Of a stretch of DNA of 64,000 nt, positions 1-8,806 are shown piece after piece (the stretch's first letter is position 1; every line of letters begins with the position of its first letter). The DNA is from Perognathus longimembris pacificus (Eukaryota > Chordata > Mammalia > Rodentia > Heteromyidae). Location of the stretch: positions 41,402,149 through 41,466,148 of the forward strand of contig NC_063166.1 of assembly GCF_023159225.1 (NCBI RefSeq). Direction: 5' to 3'. Made by a program: the position numbers and the translations under genes. The notes beneath the pieces were generated by a model, which was given only the letters and a program-made list of their open reading frames with translations, did no database searches and was not told the origin of the DNA.

Positions 1-445
1 CAAGAGGACACCAATTTGTCACCGATTTCAACCCAGTGAAAACTGTAACCAGAAACTAAGGCTAGTTGTGTGATTGAGCCAGTAAATGCCATGCATTTAG
101 ACCATAATGGCAAGCTTTATAATGTTTTAAAGCTATAAAAATTGAATGTGTAGATCTTTATTTGTTTTGGAAGGATTACTCTGCTAGCATCATGGAGAGT
201 GATCTAGAATTAAAAGATTGTTGAAAGAGAATGTTGAAAAGGAATGAAGGCAGCAGAGGTTGAGGGTTCCATAGCAGACAGATCTGAAAAGACCAAAAAT
301 AGATCACAAAACTTCTGAAGAAACAGAACTGAAATATTTTAGCAACCAACTGATGACATCAAGTGAAGAAAAGGCGAATAAACTAGCAAGGTTTCTAGTT
401 TGAGTAGCAGAATTTTAAGTTTGCTTCTTCTGCTTCTTCTTTAAT
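1..445. other. unassigned sequence
   Basis: AT-rich single-copy-looking DNA. I see no repeat family, exon or RNA gene in it. Confidence 0.4.
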
Positions 446-651
446 GTGCTGTCTCAGGCTTGAGCTCATTGCTCAGGGGCTATCCCTAAGCTTTTGTACT
501 CAAGGATAGTGCTGTACAACCTGAGCCACAGAGACAGACATCTTATGCTCTTTCCACTCAGCTGGCTTCCAACCACAATTCTCAGAGCTCAGACTCCTGT
601 GTAGTTAGGATTAAGTTAGGACTACAAGTATGAGCTACTGGTGCCTGGCTG
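446..651 (-). mobile_element. B1-ID composite SINE, old copy
   Basis: On the minus strand this reads as a 7SL/B1-like left half (here at the right end: 'gtgcctggct', then a 'gagctactgg' block) followed by an ID/tRNA-like right half, whose complement on the plus strand includes 'ctgagccacag'. Many mismatches to the copies at 6.67 kb and 45.5 kb show that it is old. A T-rich stretch at the left edge is what remains of its A-rich tail. Confidence 0.7.
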
Positions 652-657
652 AAGGCA

Positions 658-974
658 TTTCTTTTTAATTTAAATTTTATTATAAAGATGATGTACGGAG
701 GATTTACAGTTACATAAGTCAGGTAATGAGTACATTTCTTTTTGAATAGTGTTACCTCTTCCCTCATTTTGTTTCACTTTTTCCCCTCCTGACTCCTAAG
801 TTTTAAAGTTCATTTTTAACAGTGTCTGGTGAGTATCACTGTTGCATTGATTTATCTTTTGTCCCACAGTTTCTGTGCTTCTCCTTCCCTTCCCCAAATC
901 AGATAAAGTTATATACAAGACAAATGGCACAGAAATAAAAATAACAGTGGCAACAGGGAATAAACCAAAGGGAA
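658..974 (-). mobile_element. L1 3' UTR fragment, old subfamily
   Basis: Minus-strand L1 3' end. The block 'gatgtacggaggatttacag' matches the 3' ends at 8.3 and 46.1 kb. The segment from about 820 to 950 (with 'gtgagtatcact') matches the complement of the 3' UTR at 59.8-59.9 kb. No ORF2 part is present, so the insert is heavily 5'-truncated. Confidence 0.65.
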
Positions 975-1050
<76 letters not shown>

Positions 1051-1070
1051 AAAAGAAAGAAAGAAAGAAA
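975..1070. repeat. (GAAA)n microsatellite
   Basis: Near-perfect tetranucleotide array with one extra A interrupting it near its right end. The repetitive open frames on both strands here are artefacts of the array. Confidence 0.97.
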
Positions 1071-1305
1071 TGGCTGCATCAGTAAAATAAAATCTTGTTT
1101 CCATTTCTTGGAGTTCATTTCAATAAGAAGGCATTTTTACTTCATTAATATTTTAAAGAAAGCTCTGTGCTGCAATGTAGAGAACCTACCCAAACTGGAA
1201 CCTCTTTTCTCCCACTCACAGAAGAGAAGTCTTAGGATTTCTTACCTTTTTAAGAAACACTCATTTAAAAACCTAAAACTTTAAACTAATTCTACTAAAA
1301 GATAT

Positions 1306-1325
1306 TAAAAGTTTGAATGCTTCTT
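1306..1325 (+). repeat. outer TSD, left copy (older L1)
   Basis: Twenty bases repeated at 3520-3540 with one mismatch and one inserted base. The two copies flank the whole nested L1 structure, so they date the older insertion. Confidence 0.7.
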
Positions 1326-1480
1326 GCAATAGTAATACTTACAAAAGCAATTGGTGGGGGGAGGGAAAGAGGGAAGGGGAAGGTGGGGAAGGGGGAGGAG
1401 GTAACAATTTGGATAAGAAATGTACTTGCCTTACATATGAAACTGTTACCCCTCTGTACTTCACTTTGACAATAAAGAGC
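1326..1480 (+). mobile_element. L1 3' UTR, 5'-truncated (older, outer insertion)
   Basis: Sense-strand L1 3' end: a 'caatagtaatacttacaaa' block, a G-rich purine tract (1355-1402), 'gaaatgtacttgcc', the 'ctctgtacttcac' box, then 'aataaagagc' and an A-tail. It lacks all ORF2 sequence. Its tail was later split by the L1 at 1489-3500; the tail remainder lies at about 3508-3519. The diverged TSDs at 1306 and 3520 belong to it. Confidence 0.8.
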
Positions 1481-1488
1481 AAAAAAAA
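1474..1488 (+). repeat. inner TSD, left copy (younger L1)
   Basis: 'aaagagcaaaaaaa' recurs at 3501-3514. This places the younger insertion inside the A-rich tail of the older L1. Confidence 0.75.
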
Positions 1489-2534
1489 TGACATTCTTAC
1501 TGGGGTGAGATGGAATCTCAATGTTGTTTTGATTTGCATTTCCTTTATGGCCAGTGATGTAGAGCACTTTTTCATACGTCTCTTGGCCATTCTCATTTCC
1601 TCATCAGAGTAGTCTCTTTGTAGGTTTTTAGCCCACTTGATGAGTGGGCTATTAGTTCTTTGCGGTTTTGTTTTGGAGGAAGGTAATTTTTTTAGTTCTG
1701 CATATATTTTAGATATGAGGCCTTTTTCCGTTGAATGGCCGGTAAAGATCTTCTCCCAGTCTGTGGGCTTTCTGTTTATCTTGCAAGCTATGTCCTTTGC
1801 CGTGCAGAAGCTCTGCAGTTTGATGCAGTCCCATTTGTCCAACCTTTCTTTGATTGTAGCCTTTCTGGGTCTTTGTTCAGAAAGTTCCGTCCTGCGCCAA
1901 GGAGCCCAAGTGTTTCTCCTACTTCTTCCTTTAGTATTTTCAGGGTTTCTGTTTTGATTTCAAGGTCTTTAATCCATTTGGAATTGATTTTGGTGCAGGG
2001 TGATATATAAGGATCTAGTTTTAGTTTGTTGCATGTGTTGAGCCAGTTTTTCCAGCACAATTTGTTAAAGAGGCTATCTTTCTTCCAAACTATTGTTTTA
2101 GCCCCTTTATCAAAGATTAAGTAGGCGTAGTTCTGTGGGTTCATTCCCGGGTCTTCAATTCTGTTCCATTGGTCTTCAGGCCTGTTCCGGTGCCAATACC
2201 AAGCTGTTTTTATTACTATAGCTTTATAATACAGCTTGAAGTTGGGTATTGTAATTCCTCCAGCACTGTTCTTTCTGCTTAGGATTGTTTTTGCTATTCT
2301 AAGTCTTTTATTATTCCATATGAATTTCTGGATTGCTTCCTCTATTTCATCAAAGAATGGTGTTGGGATATTAATGGGTATTGCATTGAATTTGTAGATA
2401 GCCTTTGGCAATATTGCCATTTTGATTATATTAATCCTCCCAATCCAGGAGCATGGGAGGTTTTTCCATTTCCTTAATTCGGACTTAATTTCGTTTTTCA
2501 AGGTTTTAAAGTTCTCCTCAAAGAGGTCTTTCAC
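1489..2534 (-). pseudogene. L1 ORF2 fragment, inverted 5' part of a twin-primed L1
   Basis: On the minus strand this encodes part of ORF2p downstream of the reverse-transcriptase core. The open frame is 1788-2534, starts near 'KDLFEE' and is colinear with the frame of the full-length L1 at 8.8-10.3 kb. A frameshift follows near 1860-1790 and homology continues to 1489. It is 5'-truncated and non-functional. The segment ends at the L1 position just before the start of the forward segment at 2536, with about 9 L1 bases lost between them. That is the signature of a twin-priming inversion. Confidence 0.9.
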
Positions 2535-2535
2535 T

Positions 2536-3500
2536 GAAAACTAACAATAACAGTTGTTGGAGGGGATGTGGCCAAAAGGGAACCCTACTTCATTGTTGGT
2601 GGGAATGTAAACTGGTTCAGCCACTCTGGCAAGCAGTATGGAGATTCCTCAGAAGGCTAAATATAGAACTCCCCTATGACCCAGCAACCCCACTTTTGGG
2701 TATTTATCCAAAAAACCACAAACAAAATCACAGTAAAGCCTCCAGCACAACAATGTTCATTGCAGCGCAATTTGTCATAGCGAGAAGCTGGAACCAACCC
2801 AGATGCCCCTCAGTAGACGAATGGATCAGGAAAATGTGGTACATATACACAATGGAATTTTATGCCCCTATCAGAAAGAATGACATTGTCCCATTTGTAA
2901 GGAAATGGAAAGACTTGGAAAAAATTATACTAAGTGAAGTGAGCCAGACCCAAAGAAACATGGACTCTATGGCCTCCCTTATTGGGAATAATTAGCACAG
3001 GTTTAGGCAGTCACAGCAGAGGATCACAAGAGCCCAATAGCTATACCCTCATGATCACATAAGATGATGCTAAGTGAAATGAACTCCGTTTTATGGAAAT
3101 GATTGTTATATCACAGTTGTAACTACTTTCAACATCCCATGTGCATCTGTAGTTTCTACTATTGATGATGTTCGTGTATCACCTTCTTGTGATTGTATCT
3201 ACACTATTTCTGTAATCCTTATCTGAGTGTATGGGAAACAGTGTGTACTGGTATTAGAATTAGGAAATTGAAAGGGAATACCAAAATTGAGAGACAAAGG
3301 GTAAAATACGAGAAACAACAACAAAAGCAATACTTGCAAAACTGTTGGTGTAAGTGAACTGAACACTGCAGGGGGGGAAAGGGGGAGGGGGGAGGGGGGT
3401 ATGAGGGACAAGGTAACAAACAGTACAAGAAATGTATCCAATGCCTAACGTATGAAACTGTAACCTCTCTGTACATCAGTTTTATAATAAAAACTTTAAA
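2536..3500 (+). pseudogene. L1 ORF2 C-terminus and 3' UTR (forward part of the twin-primed L1)
   Basis: Forward strand. The cysteine-rich C-terminal region ('[12 protein letters not shown]'-like, then the WECK block) is followed by the [10 protein letters not shown] and MWYIYTMEF blocks, with a stop near 2993 at the same place as in the full-length element. About 500 bp of 3' UTR follow, with a G-rich tract at 3370-3400 and an AATAAA-like signal near 3485. The coding frame shifts near 2690, so no intact domain remains. Confidence 0.92.
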
Positions 3501-3514
3501 AAAGAGCAAAAAAA
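3501..3514 (+). repeat. inner TSD, right copy
   Basis: Matches 1474-1488. See the left copy. Confidence 0.75.
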
Positions 3515-3519
3515 TTACA

Positions 3520-3540
3520 TAAAAGGTTTGAATACTTCTT
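3520..3540 (+). repeat. outer TSD, right copy
   Basis: Matches 1306-1325 with one indel and one mismatch. It lies just beyond the tail remainder of the older L1. Confidence 0.7.
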
Positions 3541-3587
3541 AACTTTTATATGGTAAATACTAGATTTTTTTATAATCAAGCTGTCAC

Positions 3588-3810
3588 AAACTGCTCACAT
3601 CTATAATCTTAGCTACCTAGGAGGATGAGGTCTGAGAATTACAGTTTAAAGCCAGCCCACTTACAAAAGTCTGTGAAACATTTATTTCCAAATTTCTATC
3701 AGAAAGCTGGAAGTAGAGCTATGGTTCAAACAGTGAAAACAGTAGCCTTGAGTGAAAAAGCTAAGAACTAGCAACCAGAACCTGAGTTTAAGCCACAGTA
3801 CTGGCAATAA
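3588..3810 (+). mobile_element. B1-ID composite SINE
   Basis: Left half 'agctacctaggaggatgagg' is B1/7SL-like. The right half carries the degraded ID-like 'agtagccttgagtgaaaaag' block and ends 'agtactggca' before a short A-rich tail. Confidence 0.8.
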
Positions 3811-4100
3811 GTAAATAAATATTTTAAAAATAAGTTATCTTGACACAGATCAAAATGCATTGTACTCAAACCTGACTTGTTGAATTGAAACTCTTTATAC
3901 AACTACTTAAAAAAATAATAAAATACATGAGTTATCTTACTGAAGATTGATTTTTTGTTTTTGGCTATAAAGGAAATTAAACCCAAAACCTTGGCCAGGC
4001 TTGGCTAGGCAAGAGTCTACAGCAACTTACTTATTTTGCCCAAGAACAATATTTCACTCTATTCCCAATTGAGTTTGTTTCCTTTGTTTCATTTATTTAT

Positions 4101-4185
4101 CTTTTGAGAGAGCCTGCAGAGTCCAGTCTGGACTTGAACATGAAATCCTCCTACCTCCACCTCTAAGCATAGTGCCTATTTTGGA
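4101..4185 (-). mobile_element. B1-like SINE fragment
   Basis: The plus strand shows the complement of a B1 monomer ('gtctggacttgaacatg', 'atcctcctacctccacctc'). Short and diverged, so assignment is tentative. Confidence 0.45.
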
Positions 4186-4199
4186 GGCACTAGGCTAAA

Positions 4200-4475
4200 A
4201 AAGAGTTTGTTATCAAGACATAACTCAAGGCACTATATTCATGGAGATGGCCACCAAATGTTGAGAGCCAAAGGAATTTGTCCATCAGGCCACCTGTGTG
4301 GAATTTCAGACTTCGGGGAGCCGAACACTGTAGCGTTAGAAGAGACATGGGACCATTTTGTTAAAGGCCATCATCTTCCAAGCAAAGCCAGCTTGACCTT
4401 TCCCTGCAGCATGGATGTGAGAAGCTTGGAAGGTTTTCTGTAGCAAGAATGTGCTCTTCCATCCTCTGAAGTGTG
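4200..4475. other. unassigned sequence
   Basis: A 78-codon frame runs from 4207 to 4443 on the plus strand. It has no recognisable domain, and no splice or promoter context supports it as a gene. Confidence 0.35.
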
Positions 4476-4479
4476 CTAA

Positions 4480-4950
4480 ACAGAAGGAGCTTCCCCACCC
4501 CCTCGCCAGCACTTGCTTCTGTGTTCTCTTTATGGCTGTCATTTTGACTCAGAAGTGATGAACTTTCAATGTAGTTTTGAGTTGTGTTTCTTTTACAGAT
4601 GAAGATCTTGAAGATTTCTCTCCCTTTTTTCCCACTTGCATTGCTTTTTTTGAGAACTGCTGTTGAGTTCATTTGCCCAGTTTAATAACTGGATTATTTA
4701 TTTTCTGCTGTTTAATATTTTTAGCTCATTTTATGTTTTTAGTCCTAGTGCTTTATCTCTTGGATAGCAACTTGTAATGTTTTTCCCCACTTGGTGGTAT
4801 GCTTCTTAATTCCAGTAGTCCATTCTTTTGATGTAAAGAAAGTTTTAAATTTGATTCCTCAGTATTTGTGATTTCTTAATCTCATTTCCTGGGCAACTGG
4901 AACCCTACTCAGAAAATAATTACCTATCCCCATATCCTTTTGTGCACTTA
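4480..4950 (-). pseudogene. old L1 ORF2 fragment (antisense)
   Basis: The plus strand carries the complement of a diverged L1 ORF2 C-terminal region. It follows the order of the minus-strand copies at 9.28-9.8 kb: the 'gtcattttgactcagaagtg' block, the 'tttcaatgtagttttgag' block, then the part facing the 'cccatttgtccaacc' region. Many indels leave no useful frame. Confidence 0.6.
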
Positions 4951-5790
4951 TACAAATTAATAGAAACACAAGACCAAAAGTTTTTGAAGATTACTTGGAA
5001 AATCACAAGTCTAATATGCAACGTTTTAAAGAGAGGAACAAAAACAAAGGAACAGTAAGCATAGTGGTCAATGATTGTACTGCAATGATAGCATTTGAGA
5101 AGCTGAAGGAGGAAGACCTTAAACTCAAGGATAGTATGGGCCACATAGAGAGACCCTTCTCAAAAAACATTTAGAAATATTCTAATTCTCTGGATAAATT
5201 TTAAGGATTTTTTTACCTAGTATTCTCAAATCATGATGACTATTATCTATTAAGTAAACAAAATATTTATAAACCATCTAGGAATCTTTAAGTTTTCCTC
5301 AAGAAGCTTATTATTTTCCTTTAGCATTCTGTCTTGGAACAGAGAATCAAGTCAAATTCACTATTGAGTGCTTACAGGAAAAAAACACCCAATAAAATAA
5401 AAAGTTAGTTAGTTCAGAATTTTACACAATAATTTTTCTAACTATAAATGGAGTAATAATTATCCATTCACTATTTATTATATGGCAATCTTTTTTTGTC
5501 TGAAAAGACAATAAGATGCAAATATCATGAGTACTAATATCCTGAAAAAAATGTCCTTCCTTTTGGAATGGGGAAATTCATGCTAAGATGGATGCCATTT
5601 CTGAGCTAGAGTCTCCAGTGTAATTAGTGATGCTTTCAATCAACCACTTGGGCTCAGGGTTTGCTTTTTACATGCTTTTTTGTTTCTGTTATCTTTTTTC
5701 TCTTTTTCATTCTTTTTTGTCTTTTTTTCAATGATCTTCATAAGTGGAAGAAATAATGAAATATCCATCAATGATTCTTAGAAACATTGA
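4951..5790. other. unassigned AT-rich sequence
   Basis: A possible B1-monomer relic lies at 5075-5165 ('gagaagctgaaggaggaaga', then a block resembling the B1 3' end). Nothing else is recognisable. Confidence 0.35.
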
Positions 5791-5794
5791 AGTA

Positions 5795-5983
5795 TTGGGG
5801 ACACCTCTAAACCCAGTTGCTCAGGGGGCTTAGATCTAAGGATTGTAGTTCAAAGCCAATCCAGACAGAAAAGTTCATTAGACTCTTATCTCCAATTAGC
5901 CAGTACAAAAACCAAAATTGGTGCTGTTGCTCAAAGAAGCCAAACAAGAACAAAGTAGCCTTGAGTTCAAGCCCCAGAACTAG

Positions 5984-5986
<3 letters not shown>
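5795..5986 (+). mobile_element. B1-ID composite SINE with microsatellite tail
   Basis: Left half 'cagggggcttagatctaagg'; middle 'cttatctccaattagcc'; right half 'gccttgagttcaagcccc'. The tail has become the (CA)n(GA)n array that follows directly. Confidence 0.8.

Positions 5987-6066
<80 letters not shown>
5987..6066. repeat. (CA)n(GA)n microsatellite
   Basis: About 44 bp of CA repeats with a single TC interruption, switching to GA repeats near 6031. It grows from the 3' end of the preceding SINE. Confidence 0.97.
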
Positions 6067-6072
<6 letters not shown>

Positions 6073-6670
6073 ATGTTACCAAACTTGAGAACGGCCTAAG
6101 CATTTCATCAGCAGACATACTTAAAAATGTTTAAATGTATTATTTTCATATAACTAAATGTAGTTCTTAGAGACAACTCAAAAGGCAATTCATAAACTAC
6201 ATTATTTTCTTCTCAGCCTTTGTGTTCTGTATGAGCTGCTTAGGAAAGCTCATTCATGGCCCAGAGAGCTAGTACTCAGGAGCCCATCTTGTCGCTCCTT
6301 ACTTTGCCATAGGAGTTTCTGTCTGGCAGGCTGTTGTTCTTCTGGGTACATACAAGAATCTTGTTTGTAGATGGCTTGTCAACCACAGTGGCAGATCCTC
6401 TTGGCAGGCATACAGCACAGTCCAGATTATATTAAAATCCATTTCAGCAAATTATGCTACTGTGATTGTGAGCACTTATATGGGGCAGTGATGGGAAATT
6501 TCTCCAAGAAACCAAGAAAATGGAAAAAAAGTTTTAGCTGTTGAAAGTTAAAATGTGAGAATAAGAGCTACACACAGAGAATACAGAGGTATTGAAATAA
6601 AAATTGGTTGTCTAGTCACCTTGCACCAAATTATGAGATCTGTTTAGTTTTCTATGTAAAATAGAAATGT
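6067..6670. other. unassigned sequence
   Basis: No gene or repeat family recognised. Confidence 0.35.
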
Positions 6671-6671
6671 T

Positions 6672-6898
6672 TACAGGTGGCTCACATCTGTAATTCTAGC
6701 TACTCAGGAAGCTGAGATCTGAAGATCCTGTTCAAACTCATTCAGATCTCAAAGGACACTTACTTCTAATTAGCCACCAAAAAGCCAGAAGTGGAGCTGT
6801 GCTTCAGTGGTAGCTTTGAGTGGAAATGCTGAGTGACAGTATAAGGCCCTGAGGTCAGGCCTCAGTTCTGGCACAAAAATAAATAAATAAATAAATAA
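6672..6898 (+). mobile_element. B1-ID composite SINE with (AAAT)n tail
   Basis: Begins 'ggtggctcacatctgtaatt' (B1-like A-box region). The ID-like right half contains 'gccagaagtggagctgtgct' and ends 'agttctggca'. The tail is (AAAT)5-6 from 6875. Confidence 0.88.
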
Positions 6899-7019
6899 GG
6901 ACATGTTTATTTACCTTATAGAAGATAAATATGAATATAAGTAATTCATCTAAGACTGCTAAGAACAAGGAAACTACTCTAGTGAAGGTATCATTTCTCT
7001 TCTTCCTTCAAACACATTT

Positions 7020-7150
7020 AGAAGATGGGGGTAGTTGAGATAGATGGAAGAGAGAATGGTGGAGGAGCTAACATTGATCTAGATGTTTTGTATTCATAAA
7101 CTGACATGTTGAACCAATACTCCCTTTTGTAACTACTCAGAGATTAATTA
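7020..7150 (+). mobile_element. old L1 3'-end fragment
   Basis: 'gtattcataaactgacatg' and 'ttgaaccaatactccctttt' match related 3' ends at 21.7, 43.0 and (complement) 55.4 kb. Highly diverged. Confidence 0.5.
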
Positions 7151-7155
7151 AAAAC

Positions 7156-7165
7156 CATTTTTTCT
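7156..7165 (+). repeat. TSD of ID-dimer SINE, left
   Basis: 'cattttttct' is repeated at 7379-7388 immediately after the SINE tail. Confidence 0.75.
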
Positions 7166-7378
7166 GGGCTGGGGATATAGCCTAGTGGCAAGAGTGCCTG
7201 CCTCGGATACACGAGGCCCTAGGTTCGATTCCCCAGCACCACATATACAGAAAACGGCCAGAAGCGGCGCTGTGGCTCAAGTGGCAGAGTGCTAGCCTTG
7301 AGAGGGAAGAAGCCAGGGACGGTGCTCAGGCCCTGAGTCCAAGGCCCAGGACTGGCCAAAAGAAAAAAAAACAAAAAA
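7166..7378 (+). mobile_element. young dimeric ID-derived SINE (IDL-type)
   Basis: Two tRNA/ID-like units. The left starts 'gggctggggatatagcctag' and has a pol III B-box-like 'ggttcgattcc'. The right starts 'cagaagcggcgctgtggctc' and ends 'ccaggactggcc' before an A-rich tail. It is about 95% identical to the copies at 15.95 and 41.07 kb, hence young. Naming as the Geomyoid IDL family is from memory. Confidence 0.9.
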
Positions 7379-7388
7379 CATTTTTTCT
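7379..7388 (+). repeat. TSD of ID-dimer SINE, right
   Basis: Direct repeat of 7156-7165. Confidence 0.75.
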
Positions 7389-8281
7389 AACTACTTAAAA
7401 ATTAAAAAAAATATTAAATTAGTTAAGTCTAAATAAAAAAACTTGTGCAGGAGTAAAAATTAGAGGTAGACCAATTCAGTAGATTAGAAATGTATTCCTT
7501 TCCTAATAAACTTTACTATCATTTTCAGTAAAAATAAGTTAAAAAAATATTATGCTGTATCACTCCATCTATATAACCTGAGCTGATTGTGGGCTTGGAA
7601 ATTAGTTTGTTATTAGATGGCCCCAGAGCAGCTGCTGTTGATATCAACTGACCAAAGTAGTTTTATTCACAAATAATGTTTTTGATTCTTCTTTAGGCTT
7701 TGTTTTATCAATAGAGTAAGATGACCAAAATTGGAAGTGGACTGTGGCTCAAGTGGTAGAGTGCTAGCCTTGAGATGAAGAGCTTTAAGTTTGAGGTGGT
7801 TTGTCATGTAACTGTAGACATATTGACAATGAGATATTTACTCACCAATATCTACCCTCCTTGATTATAAATCATTAAGTCTTCAGGATATTCAGGCTAC
7901 CTTTTATGGTTGAGCAAGTTCCTTCATGTAGAGAATAACAGAGATTCAGCCATCACAGTGAGAAGCTGCCAAAGTTACAGTCCCTATCCTTTGCAGTCCT
8001 TGTCGCTTGCCGGTCAGTACTACACTTTCAGGAAAAGAAGACCAAATATCTCTATGTCTATTTTACCTTGCGTCAAATAAGACACCTTGTAGGGTGAAGA
8101 TGAACATGTCAGTTGAGAAGCTGGAATAAGGTATACTCTATGATAGAGTCAATATGGAACATTCTAGCAACATAAAGAAGAGACTTCTCTTCCAGGAATT
8201 CAGGCATGAGGATGGAGTCACAGAGGAGGCACTGAGTTCTTAAGTCTCCATTCATCAGAAACTAATGGCTTCTCCTATATA
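7389..8281. other. mostly unassigned; SINE half at 7724-7793
   Basis: A plus-strand fragment of the ID-like right module ('ctgtggctcaagtggtagag') lies at 7724-7793. The remainder shows no recognisable feature. Confidence 0.5.
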
Positions 8282-8296
8282 TCAAAAATCCATTTT
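8282..8296 (+). repeat. TSD of full-length L1, 3' side
   Basis: 'tcaaaaatccatttt' is identical to 15783-15797. It is followed on the plus strand by the T-run that is the complement of the L1 poly(A) tail. Confidence 0.92.
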
Positions 8297-8806
8297 TTTT
8301 CTCAAATTTTTATTATCAAACTGACGTACAGAGAGGTTACAGTATCATACGTTGGGCATTGGATACATTTCTTGTACTGTTTGTTGCCTTGTCCCTCATG
8401 ACCCCCTCCCTCCCCCCCTTTCACTCCTCCCCCCTGGTGTTCAGTTCACTTACACCAAACAGTTTTGCAAGTATTGCTTTTGTAGTTATTTCTCTTTTTT
8501 TACCCTGTGTCTCTCGAATTTGGTATTCCCTTTGAATTTTCTACTTCCAATACCAGTAAACACGGTTTCCAATATACTCAGATAAGATTACAGAGATAGT
8601 GTAGGTACAAACATAGGAATGTGATACAAAACATTATCTATAATAGAAACTACACATACACATAGGACGCTGAAAGTGGTTACAACTGTGATATATCACT
8701 TGTTTCCATAACATGGAGTTCATTTCAATTAGCATCATCTTATGTGTTTCTAAGGGTATAGCTATTGGGCCTTGTGATGCTCTGCTATGGCTTGCCTAAA
8801 CCTGTA
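8297..8806 (-). other. L1 3' UTR with G-rich tract and poly(A) signal
   Basis: The sense strand carries a polypurine, G-rich tract (complement of the C-runs at 8402-8441) that could form a G-quadruplex, a feature seen in mammalian L1 3' UTRs. The AATAAA is the complement of 8309-8314, just before the A-tail. Confidence 0.85.

Noticed and set aside
796..1118. Frames through (GAAA)n coding for repeated FLSFFLSF or KERKKERK
   Set aside because: Simple-repeat artefacts, as are the frames at 37261-37501, 39477-39672, 60007-60271 and 62502-62817.
4207..4443. 78-codon plus-strand frame, possible small gene
   Set aside because: No domain, no splice sites or promoter in evidence, and its length is within chance expectation for 64 kb.
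7166..7260. tRNA gene-like A and B boxes
   Set aside because: They belong to the ID-derived SINE left arm. The same sequence recurs at 15948, 41073, 41601 and 50451 with A-tails and TSDs, and no cloverleaf is maintained.
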